Below, piece by piece: positions 18,067-26,286 of a stretch of 64,000 bases of DNA. This DNA comes from Candidatus Krumholzibacteriia bacterium. GTDB taxonomy: Bacteria; Krumholzibacteriota; Krumholzibacteriia; G020349025. The stretch spans positions 5,698 to 69,697 of the forward strand of contig DASRJW010000150.1 of assembly GCA_035649275.1 (NCBI GenBank), read 5' to 3'. The position numbers and the translations under genes were made by a program. The notes beneath the pieces are model-generated. The model was not told the origin of the DNA and did no database searches. It was given only the letters and a program-made list of their open reading frames with translations. How positions within the stretch are numbered: the stretch's first letter is position 1; each line of letters begins with the position of its first letter.

Positions 18067-19380
18067 GTGGACCCGAAGCCCTCTCAGCAGGCGCAGCCGC
18101 TCGCCGCGAAGCGCGAGACTTCCCGCCCGAGGGTCGTCATCGTCGGCGGCGGCTTCGGCGGTCTCACCGCCGCCCGCAAGCTGCGGCGCGCCCCGGTCGA
18201 CCTGATCCTCGTGGACCGCAGGAACCATCACCTGTTCCAGCCCTTGCTCTATCAGGTGGCGACGGCCGGCCTCTCGCCCGCCGACATCGCCGAACCGCTG
18301 CGGCGCATTCTCCGCCGGCAGAAGAACGCGACGGTGCTCCTGGCGCAGGCGAGCGGCGTTGATCTGCAACGCCGCACCCTGCGTCTGGAGGATGGTGAGC
18401 TTGCCTACGATTTTCTCGTTCTCGCCTGCGGCGCCACGCATTCCTGGTTCGGCCACGACGCCTGGGCCCGGCATGCCCTGGGGTTGAAGACGCTCGAGGA
18501 TGCCCTCGAGATCCGCCGTCGCGTTCTCCTGGCCTACGAGCGCGCCGAGCGCACCGACGACGAGGCCGAGCGCGAAGCGCTCATGACCTTCGTCGTCATC
18601 GGCGGCGGCCCGACGGGCGTGGAGATGGCAGGCGCGCTGGCGGAAATCGCCCGGCAGACGCTGCAGAAAGACTTCCGCCGCATCCATCCGGAAACCGCGC
18701 GCGTCCTCCTCGTCGAAGCCGGGCCGCAGGTGCTGAACACTTTCGCTCCCTCCCTTTCCACTCGCGCCGCGCGTTCGCTCCGCAAGATCGGCGTCGAGGT
18801 TCTCGCTGGCACGCCGGTCACCGACATCGAAGACGGCGTGGTGCGCTTGGGCGAGAAGAGCATCCGGGCGGGAAACATCATTTGGGCTGCCGGCGTCCGC
18901 GCCGTGCCCCTCGGCGCCACCCTCGGAGTCCCTCTCGATCGCGCCGGCCGCGTTCTCGTCGAGAAGGACTGCACCGTCCCCGGCCATCCCGAGGTCTACG
19001 TCCTCGGCGACATGGCGCGCCTGGTGGACGCAGCAGGCGTCGAAGTGCCCGGCGTCGCCCAGGGTGCCATCCAGGCGGGCCGGCTCGTAGCGCGCAACAT
19101 CGTCCACAGCCTGAGGAACGAAGCGCGCGAGCCGCTCACCTACAAGGATCTCGGGATGTTAGCGACGATCGGCCGTGCCCATGCGGTGGTGCAGCTGGGA
19201 AGCATACGCTTCGCTGGCTACTTCGCCTGGCTCTTCTGGGCCTTCCTCCACATCGCGCTCCTCATCGGCTTCGACAAGCGCCTCATCGTGATGGTGGAGT
19301 GGATCTGGGCCTACTTCACCTTCGACCGCGGCGCCCGGCTCATCACGGGTGATCGCCGTGATTCCGATCCGCCGCAATGA
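18067..19380 (+). CDS. ndh: Type II NADH:quinone oxidoreductase (NDH-2)
   Basis: 437 residues. A single-subunit, non-proton-pumping flavoprotein on the inner membrane face that oxidises NADH and reduces quinone. FAD-binding VVIVGGGFGGLTAARKL (about 18-34), the R-R-N-H-H-L-F-Q-P-L-L-Y-Q-V segment, NADH-binding VVIGGGPTGVEMAGAL and the second FAD motif VYVLGDMA are all present. C-terminal hydrophobic helices (FAWLFWAFLHIALLIGF) give membrane attachment. GTG 18067 is the only start close to the first Rossmann strand; no ribosome-binding site is obvious. It may feed the quinone pool also used by SdhCAB and NrfHA in this window. Confidence 0.92.
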   Translation: MDPKPSQQAQPLAAKRETSRPRVVIVGGGFGGLTAARKLRRAPVDLILVDRRNHHLFQPLLYQVATAGLSPADIAEPLRRILRRQKNATVLLAQASGVDLQRRTLRLEDGELAYDFLVLACGATHSWFGHDAWARHALGLKTLEDALEIRRRVLLAYERAERTDDEAEREALMTFVVIGGGPTGVEMAGALAEIARQTLQKDFRRIHPETARVLLVEAGPQVLNTFAPSLSTRAARSLRKIGVEVLAGTPVTDIEDGVVRLGEKSIRAGNIIWAAGVRAVPLGATLGVPLDRAGRVLVEKDCTVPGHPEVYVLGDMARLVDAAGVEVPGVAQGAIQAGRLVARNIVHSLRNEAREPLTYKDLGMLATIGRAHAVVQLGSIRFAGYFAWLFWAFLHIALLIGFDKRLIVMVEWIWAYFTFDRGARLITGDRRDSDPPQ

Positions 19381-19423
19381 CTGTCGGCCCCGTCGACTCG
19401 AGACAGACGACCCTCTCGGTTGC

Positions 19424-19451
19424 TTGACTGGTTGCACGGAACTCGTATTTT
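19424..19451 (+). promoter_or_regulatory. Promoter-like -35/-10 pair before the broken LVIVD gene
   Basis: TTGACT (19424-19429) and TATTTT (19446-19451) are separated by 16 bases and end 32 bases before the GTG start. This is one of the best sigma-70-like pairs seen in the window. Confidence 0.5.
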
Positions 19452-19483
19452 TCGACCGGGGGTCCCTTGGAGAGGCTGCTATC

Positions 19484-20180
19484 GTGAGCCGATGCTGGGT
19501 CTCGGTGCTCTTGTGGCTCGGCGCCGCGAGGGAGGCGCCCGTCCTCGCCCAGAGCTGCGCGGACTATTCCCAGCACCCGGAACCCGTCGGATCCGTGGAC
19601 ACGCCTGGGGCAAACGCCGTGTCTGTGGCGATCCAAGGCGAGTTCGCTTACTTGGCGACCGTCGCTGGTCTGCGCGTCCTGGACATCCGGAACCCTGTCA
19701 AACCAGTTCTCGTTGGTTCATTGCCAGGATTTGCCCGGGCCGTTGCCGTCGAGGACACCACGGCCTACCTCACCGGTGACGGTTCACTCCGTGTCGTCGA
19801 TATCCGCGACCCTTCCGCGCCTGCCATCGTGGGAACCGTCTCGACCCCGGCTGAACCTCGCGCGATGGTTGTGGGTTGGGCTACGGGTCTTGCCGTTGCC
19901 GGGGACTTGCTGTGCGTCGCCGCCGGGCCCTTTCTGCACGTGCTCGATGTCCGCGATTCGCTTCGAGTTGGCTGATCCGATTCCTGTGCGCTTGAGCCTG
20001 CACGACGTCACGGGGAGCGAAGTGGCACGTCTGCTACAAAGGCTCGCCCCCGCGGGCGTGAGTAGCGTCACCTGGGACGGCCGAGACGCAAACGGCAGGC
20101 CGGTGGCCGCCGGCGTGTACTTCGTCCGGCTCGAGTCCCCGGACGGCGTGCGCACACACAAGCTCGTTCTTGCTCGTTGA
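19484..20180 (+). pseudogene. Broken LVIVD-repeat exported protein with FlgD-like C-terminal domain
   Basis: From GTG 19484 (GGAGAG upstream) the frame encodes a signal peptide and two to three LVIVD/beta-propeller repeats (GLRVLDIRNP, SLRVVDIRDP, FLHVLDVRD), then stops at 19975. The next frame, open to 20180, carries an intact FlgD-like end (RLSLHDVTGSEVARLL, AAGVYFV, final LVLAR) with no start of its own. The propeller is far shorter than in normal LVIVD proteins, so an internal deletion with frameshift is likely. A sequencing indel alone would not explain the shortness. Base composition looks less GC-rich than neighbours. Confidence 0.7.
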
Positions 20181-20218
20181 GTTGACCCCTCCTACGGATG
20201 CTCACGAAAACGCCACCA

Positions 20219-20827
20219 TCACCGGAAGAGGTTCTTGATCGCGGACCAGCTCGGCGCGCGCACCGGCACACCGCCTTCCATCAGCGTGTAGAGGAGCAAT
20301 GTCTCCTGTCCGTACCACTCGTACTGCGACCGCACGCCGACCAGGTGGAAGGTGACGCTGCCGGTGCCGATGGCCGGAGCCGTCCACAGGAAGGTGTCCG
20401 ATGTGCGCCGAACTTCGGGCGGATAGGCGCGAGCGAAAGCATGCGTGACGCTCGAGGTCGGAGTGGAACAGGGCCCGTTGTGGTAGAGCGCCGAGTCCGT
20501 CCACGTGAAGACACCAGCCCCACCGAGGTTCGGCGTCCCGGGTACGCCGCGGACGCACTGCAGGAGAAAACCCGGATAGGCAGCGGTGTTGGAGATCTCG
20601 ACTGTGTACGTCGCGCCGGGAGAATAGTGGGTGACGGGACCGGTGTCGTCGAAGACGCGGATGACGAAGCCACCCGTCCCAGCTTGCCCGCCGCCCATCT
20701 GGTACCAGCCAGCGCTCGGATACGAGCAGGTCCCGGCTCCGCTGCTGTAGCCCCAGACGGGCGCGGCTGCAGCCCAAACGATGCTGGCCCAGGCAAAGAC
20801 GAAGCGTCGCGGCAGCGGCGAGGGCAT
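20219..20827 (-). CDS. Reeler/choice-of-anchor V-like exported protein
   Basis: 202 residues from ATG 20827 (AGGAG 7 bases upstream), with a signal peptide ending near AAAAPVWG. The mature part begins GYSSGAGTCSYPSAGW and has a Reeler-like beta-sandwich pattern (GGFVIRVFDDTG, Y-S-P-G-A-T-Y-T-V-E-I, then F-T-W-T-D and FLWTAP). The last residues, SWSAIKNLFR, closely resemble the end of another exported protein here (MGAVKLLFR at 44634), suggesting a sorting tag. It is last in the lysyl-PG operon, 29 bases after the flippase gene, but also has its own GCTATGAT box. Function is unknown. Confidence 0.72.
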   Translation of the reverse strand: MPSPLPRRFVFAWASIVWAAAAPVWGYSSGAGTCSYPSAGWYQMGGGQAGTGGFVIRVFDDTGPVTHYSPGATYTVEISNTAAYPGFLLQCVRGVPGTPNLGGAGVFTWTDSALYHNGPCSTPTSSVTHAFARAYPPEVRRTSDTFLWTAPAIGTGSVTFHLVGVRSQYEWYGQETLLLYTLMEGGVPVRAPSWSAIKNLFR

Positions 20828-20855
20828 GCCGGGCTCCTTCGTGAGATGAGGCGAG

Positions 20856-20863
20856 ATCATAGC
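20856..20863 (-). promoter_or_regulatory. GCTATGAT box before the Reeler-like gene
   Basis: On the minus strand this reads GCTATGAT, spans the flippase stop codon and ends 28 bases before the Reeler-like ATG. It mirrors the arrangement at 15010-15017. Confidence 0.35.
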
Positions 20864-21900
20864 TCCCGGGCGGGGATCTCCTGCATCGGGGAGGACCTGA
20901 TTTCGCCGCGCAGCAAGCGCACGTAAAGCAGCAGACTGACCGCGAACGGCAGCAAGTAATAGAGGACTCGGAACAGCATCGACGCGAGCACGGCGCGTTC
21001 GTAGTCGACACCGAGGAGAGCGTAGGTGCCGACCATGGAGCCTTCCTGAACGCCCATGCCGCCTGGGAGCATGGAGAGGAAGCCGAGGGTGACGCCGAGA
21101 GCGAAGCCGGTGAGCAGCACGCCCGGGTGGAGCGCCTCGCCGAGCGCCCTGAAGCAGAAGTCCAGGGCGAGGACGCTCGTCGCCCAGTCGGCGAGCACGA
21201 GGAGCACCGGGAGCACGAGGAGGCGAGGGCGGGCGCGGATGGCATCCATTCCGGCGCCGAGTGTCGCATCCAGATGACGGAGGACGGGCTCGACATCGCG
21301 CCGGAGCAGGCGCCGGGAGGCGGCGCCGACGAACCGCGCTGCCTTGGATCGCGCCGCACGGTGCCCCAGGAGCACGGTGCTGCCCGCGAGAAGGAGAAGC
21401 GCGAGCGCCGAGGCGGCGGCGAGGGACTCCGTCTGAGTGCGCCCGAGAGGGTGGCGGAGCAGGAGATACAGCAACCCGAGTGGCAGGAGCGACATCATCA
21501 CGATGTGGTTGAGATAGGAGTGCACCAGGGAAGCGGCGAGCACGTCCCCCGCCGCGAGGCCGCGGCGGCGCAGGAGAACGAGGCGGAGCGAGTAGCCGGC
21601 AGTTCCCCCGATCGAGAGCAGGTTGTTGAGGGCGAAGGAGATGAAGCCGATCTCGAGCAGATCGCGCCGCGGCAAGCGGATGCCGAAGACACGGTGGATG
21701 GCCGTGTAGCCGCCGCTCAGACAACCATAAGAGAGGGCGGTGCAGAGGACCGCCACGGGCACGTAGATCCAGCGGGCTTGATGCAGCACCTGGGCCGCAT
21801 CGCGCGCGTCCATCGACGCCAAGAGGATACCGAGGAGCGCACACACCAGCACCAGGGCCACGCCCTTGCCGCGCCGCGTGCTCTTGCCTTCTTCCTTCAT
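20857..21900 (-). CDS. Lysyl-phosphatidylglycerol flippase-like membrane protein (UPF0104/MprF N-terminal domain)
   Basis: 347 residues, almost entirely hydrophobic with about eight membrane segments. The conserved family motifs are present: SIGGTAGYSLRLVLL (about residue 90), SLVHSYLNH and FLSMLPGGMGVQEGSMVGTYALLG. In one-piece MprF proteins this domain moves aminoacyl-phosphatidylglycerol to the outer leaflet. Here it is a separate gene whose ATG overlaps the stop of the synthase gene by 4 bases (ATGA), so the two are translationally coupled. A general lipid or glycan flippase role cannot be excluded, but the neighbours favour lysyl-PG. Confidence 0.85.
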   Translation of the reverse strand: MKEEGKSTRRGKGVALVLVCALLGILLASMDARDAAQVLHQARWIYVPVAVLCTALSYGCLSGGYTAIHRVFGIRLPRRDLLEIGFISFALNNLLSIGGTAGYSLRLVLLRRRGLAAGDVLAASLVHSYLNHIVMMSLLPLGLLYLLLRHPLGRTQTESLAAASALALLLLAGSTVLLGHRAARSKAARFVGAASRRLLRRDVEPVLRHLDATLGAGMDAIRARPRLLVLPVLLVLADWATSVLALDFCFRALGEALHPGVLLTGFALGVTLGFLSMLPGGMGVQEGSMVGTYALLGVDYERAVLASMLFRVLYYLLPFAVSLLLYVRLLRGEIRSSPMQEIPAREL

Positions 21901-23549
21901 CCCTCCGTCACCCGCGTCAGCGCCAGTCCCGCGCGCACCAAACCTGCCGGTCCGCCCTCGTAGACGAGGAAACGCTCCTCCCAAGCGGGTTCGAACTTGG
22001 CCTTGTACGCCCGCAATCCTTTGTAAGAGAAGAAGCGGTTCAGCCGCTCGTAGACCTGGTGCACGGCGCGCTCCTCGAGCGGCGCCCCGGGGCGGTCCCC
22101 GACACCGGAGAGTGGTGCGAGCCCGAGGCTGAAGCGACGATACCGCGCCGAGAGGGCCAGCAAGACCTCCAGGAAGAGGAAGTCCATGGTCCCGTTGGGC
22201 ACCTCCACTCGATGGCGCATGAGGTCGATGGTGCTGTCGCCCTCCGGGTAGCAAGGGATCAGGTTGACGAAACCGAGGCCGCTTCCCGAGCGGTCGCGGA
22301 CCACGAAGAACGGCGTTTGGCTCGTGTGGGCGTGGTCGAAGCGACCGAGGGTGAAGCTACGCTCGCGCCGGCCCGGGAGCGACAGCCACTCGTTGGAGAT
22401 CCGTTGCACCTCGTCGAAGAGAACCTCCGGATGCGGCGGCTCGTGTCGCGTCACCTGCAAGCCGAGCGTTTGGGCCCGCCGGCGCACCCGCTGGAAGCCG
22501 CTCGCTTCCTGCGTCCGCGTGATGAACACCTGCAGATCCACCAAGGCTTCTTCGCCCACCTTGAGCTCGTGCATGCCGAGCTGGCGATACAGCGGCAAGG
22601 CGTCGGGCAGCGTCTGATGGAAGGCGAGCTGCCAGCCGTTGTCGGCGCAGAAGCTGGCGAAACGCCGCACCGTTTCCTCCAGCTCGTCGGCCGGACCGGC
22701 GGGATCGCCCAGGCTGATGGCACACCCGAGCGCGGCTCGATAGGCGATGAACGAACGCCCCGAGGGGGAGAAGTAGAACGATTTGTCCGGCCAGAGCTTG
22801 AAGTGGTCCAGGGCGGACCTCCCGTGCACCGCGAGGATCTCCGCGGCCTGGGCTCGTTCATGCGGCAACGTCCGCAAGCGAAAGGCCAGCGGCCGGAAGA
22901 GCGAGTACACCGCGATGAGCCCGGCCGTGAGACCGAGGAACTGCAGCGAATCCAGGAACCAGCGCGCGTGGCGTGTGTGCGGCACCAAGTCCGGATTCCC
23001 CGCCAGCGAGTACTGGCGCAGGATGCGGATCCAGGCATCGTGGAGACGGAAGTTGATGCCGAAGTCGCGCCGGTCGAGGAGCCAGAACCCCAGCGTGCCG
23101 TAGGCGAGCGCGGCGACCAGGCTGATTACGACGAGCCCCACGCCGCGCGCCACGCTGACAGGCTCGTAGTGCACGGTGAAACGCCGGCGGAACAGGAGGA
23201 GGAGCACGGCGGTGGTGCCGGGGGCGACCGCCAGCGTCGTGTGGTGGCCACGCCCGAGATGGGCCGCGGCGGCCACGACCGAGGCGATCGTCGCCAGCCA
23301 CCAGGCCGCTCGCCGCCGCCGCCGCAGGTGATGGGCGAGATACAGGAGCAGGAAGCCGGTGGCCAGGGTGAGGAGCCTGCTCCAGTGGTGCAACCCGAAG
23401 GGCAGGACGGCACCGAGTCGCGGCGACTCCGGCACACGGGTGAACAGCGAGTGCAGGACGCCGAGGGCGCCGTTGGCGAAGGTCGCGCCGGCGACCAGCC
23501 AGAGCGGCCAGTCGCGGCGGGCCACCCGCTGCAGACTCTCGCCTCGCAT
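21897..23549 (-). CDS. Phosphatidylglycerol lysyltransferase (MprF C-terminal, LPG synthase domain)
   Basis: About 550 residues. Several N-terminal membrane segments (to about residue 220) precede the DUF2156/LPG_synthase_C catalytic domain: SPSGRSFIAYR, GCAISLGDPAG, NGWQLAFHQ, Y-R-Q-L-G-M-H-E-L-K-V-G-E-E-A-L-V-D-L, F-F-V-V-R-D, DLMRHR and a final FEPAWEERFLVY. It transfers lysine (or another amino acid) from tRNA to phosphatidylglycerol, lowering surface charge. ATG 23549 was chosen; GTG 23591 would add 14 residues but has no ribosome-binding site. It precedes the flippase gene, the reverse of the domain order in fused MprF, and follows two receiver genes by about 45-90 bases. Confidence 0.87.
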   Translation of the reverse strand: MRGESLQRVARRDWPLWLVAGATFANGALGVLHSLFTRVPESPRLGAVLPFGLHHWSRLLTLATGFLLLYLAHHLRRRRRAAWWLATIASVVAAAAHLGRGHHTTLAVAPGTTAVLLLLFRRRFTVHYEPVSVARGVGLVVISLVAALAYGTLGFWLLDRRDFGINFRLHDAWIRILRQYSLAGNPDLVPHTRHARWFLDSLQFLGLTAGLIAVYSLFRPLAFRLRTLPHERAQAAEILAVHGRSALDHFKLWPDKSFYFSPSGRSFIAYRAALGCAISLGDPAGPADELEETVRRFASFCADNGWQLAFHQTLPDALPLYRQLGMHELKVGEEALVDLQVFITRTQEASGFQRVRRRAQTLGLQVTRHEPPHPEVLFDEVQRISNEWLSLPGRRERSFTLGRFDHAHTSQTPFFVVRDRSGSGLGFVNLIPCYPEGDSTIDLMRHRVEVPNGTMDFLFLEVLLALSARYRRFSLGLAPLSGVGDRPGAPLEERAVHQVYERLNRFFSYKGLRAYKAKFEPAWEERFLVYEGGPAGLVRAGLALTRVTEG

Positions 23550-23636
23550 GGCGATCCGACCCTGCCAGAGCTCGACGCCGGCAGTCGGCACACCAGGAGG
23601 CGCCCCGAGGGTCCGGCAGGAGGCTGGGCCGGAACC

Positions 23637-24086
23637 TCAGCGCCCGTGCGCTGGTCGCGACCACCGGTCGATGAGCGCTTCGAGCTGCTCGGACTCGAAG
23701 GGCTTGTCCAGGACGGCGCAGGCCCCGAAGCGGGGCGCGCGCTGGTGGAGGGTAGGATCGCCGAAGGCCGTGATCAAGATGACAGGGATGGAGCGGCCGC
23801 TCTGCCGCAGGTACTCGATGGCCTGCAGCCCGGTGACCCCCGGCATACGGAGGTCGGTGATCACGAGCTGCGCCGGGGTGGCGTTGCGCTCGCAGTCCTC
23901 GACCCGCTCCAGGAGTTCGGAGCCGTTGCCCGCCTCGACGACCTCGTAGCCGGCGCGCCGCAGGCTCCACGCGAGCAGCCGCCGCATTTCCAGGTCGTCC
24001 TCGGCGAGCACCAGGCGGGCGCCCGGGGTGAGGAGCGCGGGTTCCGCCCGCGGCCGTGGCGTGACGGACTCCATCACTCGGGACAT
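23637..24086 (-). CDS. Receiver-only response regulator A
   Basis: 149 residues consisting of one CheY-like receiver: acidic pair in LVLAEDDLEMRRLL, phospho-acceptor Asp in LVITDLRMPGVTGL, Thr in ILITAFGD and Lys in AVLDKPFESEQL. No output domain follows. Its start overlaps the end of receiver gene B by 13 bases, with GAGG 8 bases upstream. Both lie upstream of the LPG synthase on the same strand, so they may belong to that transcript. They could relay phosphate to an unlinked protein or act by protein contact. No cognate kinase is adjacent; the kinase at 27663-29177 is the nearest. Confidence 0.85.
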   Translation of the reverse strand: MSRVMESVTPRPRAEPALLTPGARLVLAEDDLEMRRLLAWSLRRAGYEVVEAGNGSELLERVEDCERNATPAQLVITDLRMPGVTGLQAIEYLRQSGRSIPVILITAFGDPTLHQRAPRFGACAVLDKPFESEQLEALIDRWSRPAHGR

Positions 24087-24517
24087 GCGAGGACCTCTTC
24101 CACGAGACGAGTCAGGACCTCCATGTCGAAGGGCTTGTCGAGCACTGCCGTGGCGCCGAGTCGCCGCGCTTCCGCATGAGTCGGCTCATCACCAAAGGCG
24201 GTAATGACGAGCAGCGGAGCGCGGCAACCCAGTTCGCGCAGCCATTCGAGGGCCTCGAGTCCCGTGACGCCCGGCATGCGGACGTCGGTGATCACGACGT
24301 CCACCGGGTCGCCCCGTCGCTCCGAGGTGGCGACCTCTTCGAGGAGCTGCAATCCATTCGGCATGGGCACGACGTCGTGTCCTTGCTTGAGCAATGCGCC
24401 GGCGAGGAGATAGCGCATCTCGTCGTCGTCCTCGGCGAGCAGCACCCGCGCCCGCCGCGAAACGTGCATGCCACGGCGCTCCTTCGCCCGCCGCGGACGG
24501 ACCCGCGTCTCTGTCAT
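24074..24517 (-). CDS. Receiver-only response regulator B
   Basis: 147 residues from ATG 24517 (GGAGG 8 bases upstream); the longer open frame upstream lacks coding character. After a basic N-terminal tail (RVRPRRAKERRG) comes one receiver domain: VLLAEDDDEMRYLL, Asp in VVITDVRMPGVTGLEAL, Thr in LVITAFGD, Lys in AVLDKPFDMEVL. It is clearly a paralogue of receiver A, which it overlaps by 13 bases, so a tandem duplication is likely. It heads the lysyl-PG gene string and is divergent from the AcvB-type hydrolase gene across about 250 bases. Confidence 0.85.
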   Translation of the reverse strand: MTETRVRPRRAKERRGMHVSRRARVLLAEDDDEMRYLLAGALLKQGHDVVPMPNGLQLLEEVATSERRGDPVDVVITDVRMPGVTGLEALEWLRELGCRAPLLVITAFGDEPTHAEARRLGATAVLDKPFDMEVLTRLVEEVLACPE

Positions 24518-24731
24518 GATGCACCTCCCGTGCTGCCCCTCGCGTTGCATGCGACATACCAGCGGCAGGGCAGCGAGAGCGGCGCGCCGCGCGCCCGAGC
24601 CCGTGGCGGTGCGCCCCGCTGCGTCCAAGGAGCGCGAGGGCGGGTGTTTTCTCCGGTCGCGGCGCCTGGGCCCGCGCCGGGTCGAGGAATTCTGCCCCGC
24701 GGGGCAGGACGCCACGGCCGGACCGGGCGGG

Positions 24732-24739
24732 GCTATGAT
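24732..24739 (+). promoter_or_regulatory. GCTATGAT box, probable -10 of the AcvB-type gene
   Basis: TATGAT ends 29 bases before ATG 24769 in the divergent region between the receiver genes and the hydrolase gene. No strong -35 is seen. Confidence 0.45.
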
Positions 24740-24768
24740 CGGTGTAGCTGAGGTGAAAGAGGGAACCG

Positions 24769-26274
24769 ATGCGGGCTGCGGTTCTATCGGTGCTGTTCTT
24801 GGCAAGCATGGCAGCGGCCTCCGCCGCCAGCGAGGATTCCTTGTCTGTCGGCCGGTTCGGTCGGGTCCACCTCTACCAGCAGTTTCCTTCTCCCGCGCGC
24901 GTCGTGCTCTTCGTCTCCGGGGACGGCGGCTGGAACCAGGGCGTGGTGGACATGGCGCGCGAGCTGGCGGCGTTGGACGCGCTGGTCGCGGGCATCGACA
25001 TCACCCATTACCTGAAGGAGCTGCGGCAGAGCTCCGAGCGTTGCCTCTACCCCGCGGCGGATTTCGAGGCGCTGAGCCAGGCGGTGCAGAAGAGCCGGGG
25101 CTTCGGGCGCTACGTGACGCCGGTGCTCGTGGGCTACTCGTCCGGGGCCACGCTCGTCTACGCGGCGATCGCGCAGGCTCCGCCGGCCGCCTTCCGCGGT
25201 GCCATCAGCTTGGGCTTCTGCCCCGACCTGGCGGTGACCCACCCGCTGTGCCCGGGTAGTGGGCTCGCCACACGACCGACTCCCCGCGGCACCGGCCTGA
25301 TCGTGCTCCCGGACGCAGCTCTCGAGGTGCCGTGGATCGCTCTGCAGGGAACGATCGACCAAGTCTGCGATCCGGAGAGCACGCTCGCTTACGTGAAGAA
25401 GGTGCATGGCGCCGAGGTCGTCATGCTGCCCAAGGTCGGGCACGGCTACTCGGTGCCCAGCCACTGGATGCCCCAGTTCAAGGCGGCATTCGAGCGCCTC
25501 TCGGCCCGTCCTGATCCGTCCGCGGTGGGCATGCGCCTGCAGGTGCCGCCGGCAGCAAGCGGCGCCAGTACAACAGGTGAGCCACCCAAGAGCGCGGTGG
25601 CGCCAGCACCGGTCGCGGCCACGCCCCAGACACTCGCGGCCCCCGAGCTCGAGCATCTGCCGCTCACCGAAGTCGCGCCGCACCCTCCCGAGTCGGATCT
25701 TCTGGCGTTGCATTTGACCGGGGACGGCGGCTACGGCGTCACCGACCACGGGATTGCCACGATGCTCGCGCAGCACGGGACTCCGGTCGTCGTCCTCAAC
25801 TCGCTGCACTACTTCTGGAATCCCCGTACGCCGGATGCCATCGCCGCTGACGTCGAGAGCATCCTGCGTCACTATTTGACGGCCTGGAAGAAGGAGCGCG
25901 CCATCCTCATCGGCTACTCGATGGGCGCCGACGTCCTCCCCTTCGTGGTGGAGCGCCTGCCTGCGGATCTGAAGCGGCGCATCGCCCTCGTCGCCTTTCT
26001 CGGCCTGGGATCGAGCGCCGACTTCGAGCTCCGTGTCTCCGGCTGGCTGGGGGGCGCGCACCGCCCGCCGTCGCTCCCGGTGCGCCCGGAGGTGGAGAAG
26101 CTGCGCGGCCTGCGCATGCTCTGCTTCTATGGCGCCGAGGACGACGATGCACTGTGCAAGGATCTGGATCCCGGTTTGGTGGAGAGCGTGGGCCTCCATG
26201 GCGGACATCGGATCGGCGGCAACTATGGAGCCATCGCCGAGGCGATCTTGCACGAGATCGTCGCCGGGCGTTGA
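24769..26274 (+). CDS. acvB: AcvB/VirJ-family lysyl-phosphatidylglycerol hydrolase
   Basis: 501 residues with a signal peptide (cleavage near ASAASED), so periplasmic. Two VirJ-type alpha/beta hydrolase domains are present: about 40-245 (VLFVSGDGGWNQG, nucleophile region VGYSSGATLVY) and about 295-500 (LTGDGGYGVTDHG, LHYFWNPRTPD, IGYSMGADVLPF, then GGHRIGG). A proline/alanine-rich linker joins them. AcvB homologues in rhizobia and Agrobacterium hydrolyse lysyl-PG and often neighbour the synthase gene lpiA. Here the gene is divergent from a synthase-flippase operon, matching that pairing in an unrelated lineage. Confidence 0.88.
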   Translation: MRAAVLSVLFLASMAAASAASEDSLSVGRFGRVHLYQQFPSPARVVLFVSGDGGWNQGVVDMARELAALDALVAGIDITHYLKELRQSSERCLYPAADFEALSQAVQKSRGFGRYVTPVLVGYSSGATLVYAAIAQAPPAAFRGAISLGFCPDLAVTHPLCPGSGLATRPTPRGTGLIVLPDAALEVPWIALQGTIDQVCDPESTLAYVKKVHGAEVVMLPKVGHGYSVPSHWMPQFKAAFERLSARPDPSAVGMRLQVPPAASGASTTGEPPKSAVAPAPVAATPQTLAAPELEHLPLTEVAPHPPESDLLALHLTGDGGYGVTDHGIATMLAQHGTPVVVLNSLHYFWNPRTPDAIAADVESILRHYLTAWKKERAILIGYSMGADVLPFVVERLPADLKRRIALVAFLGLGSSADFELRVSGWLGGAHRPPSLPVRPEVEKLRGLRMLCFYGAEDDDALCKDLDPGLVESVGLHGGHRIGGNYGAIAEAILHEIVAGR

Positions 26275-26286
26275 GTCACGGCAGCT

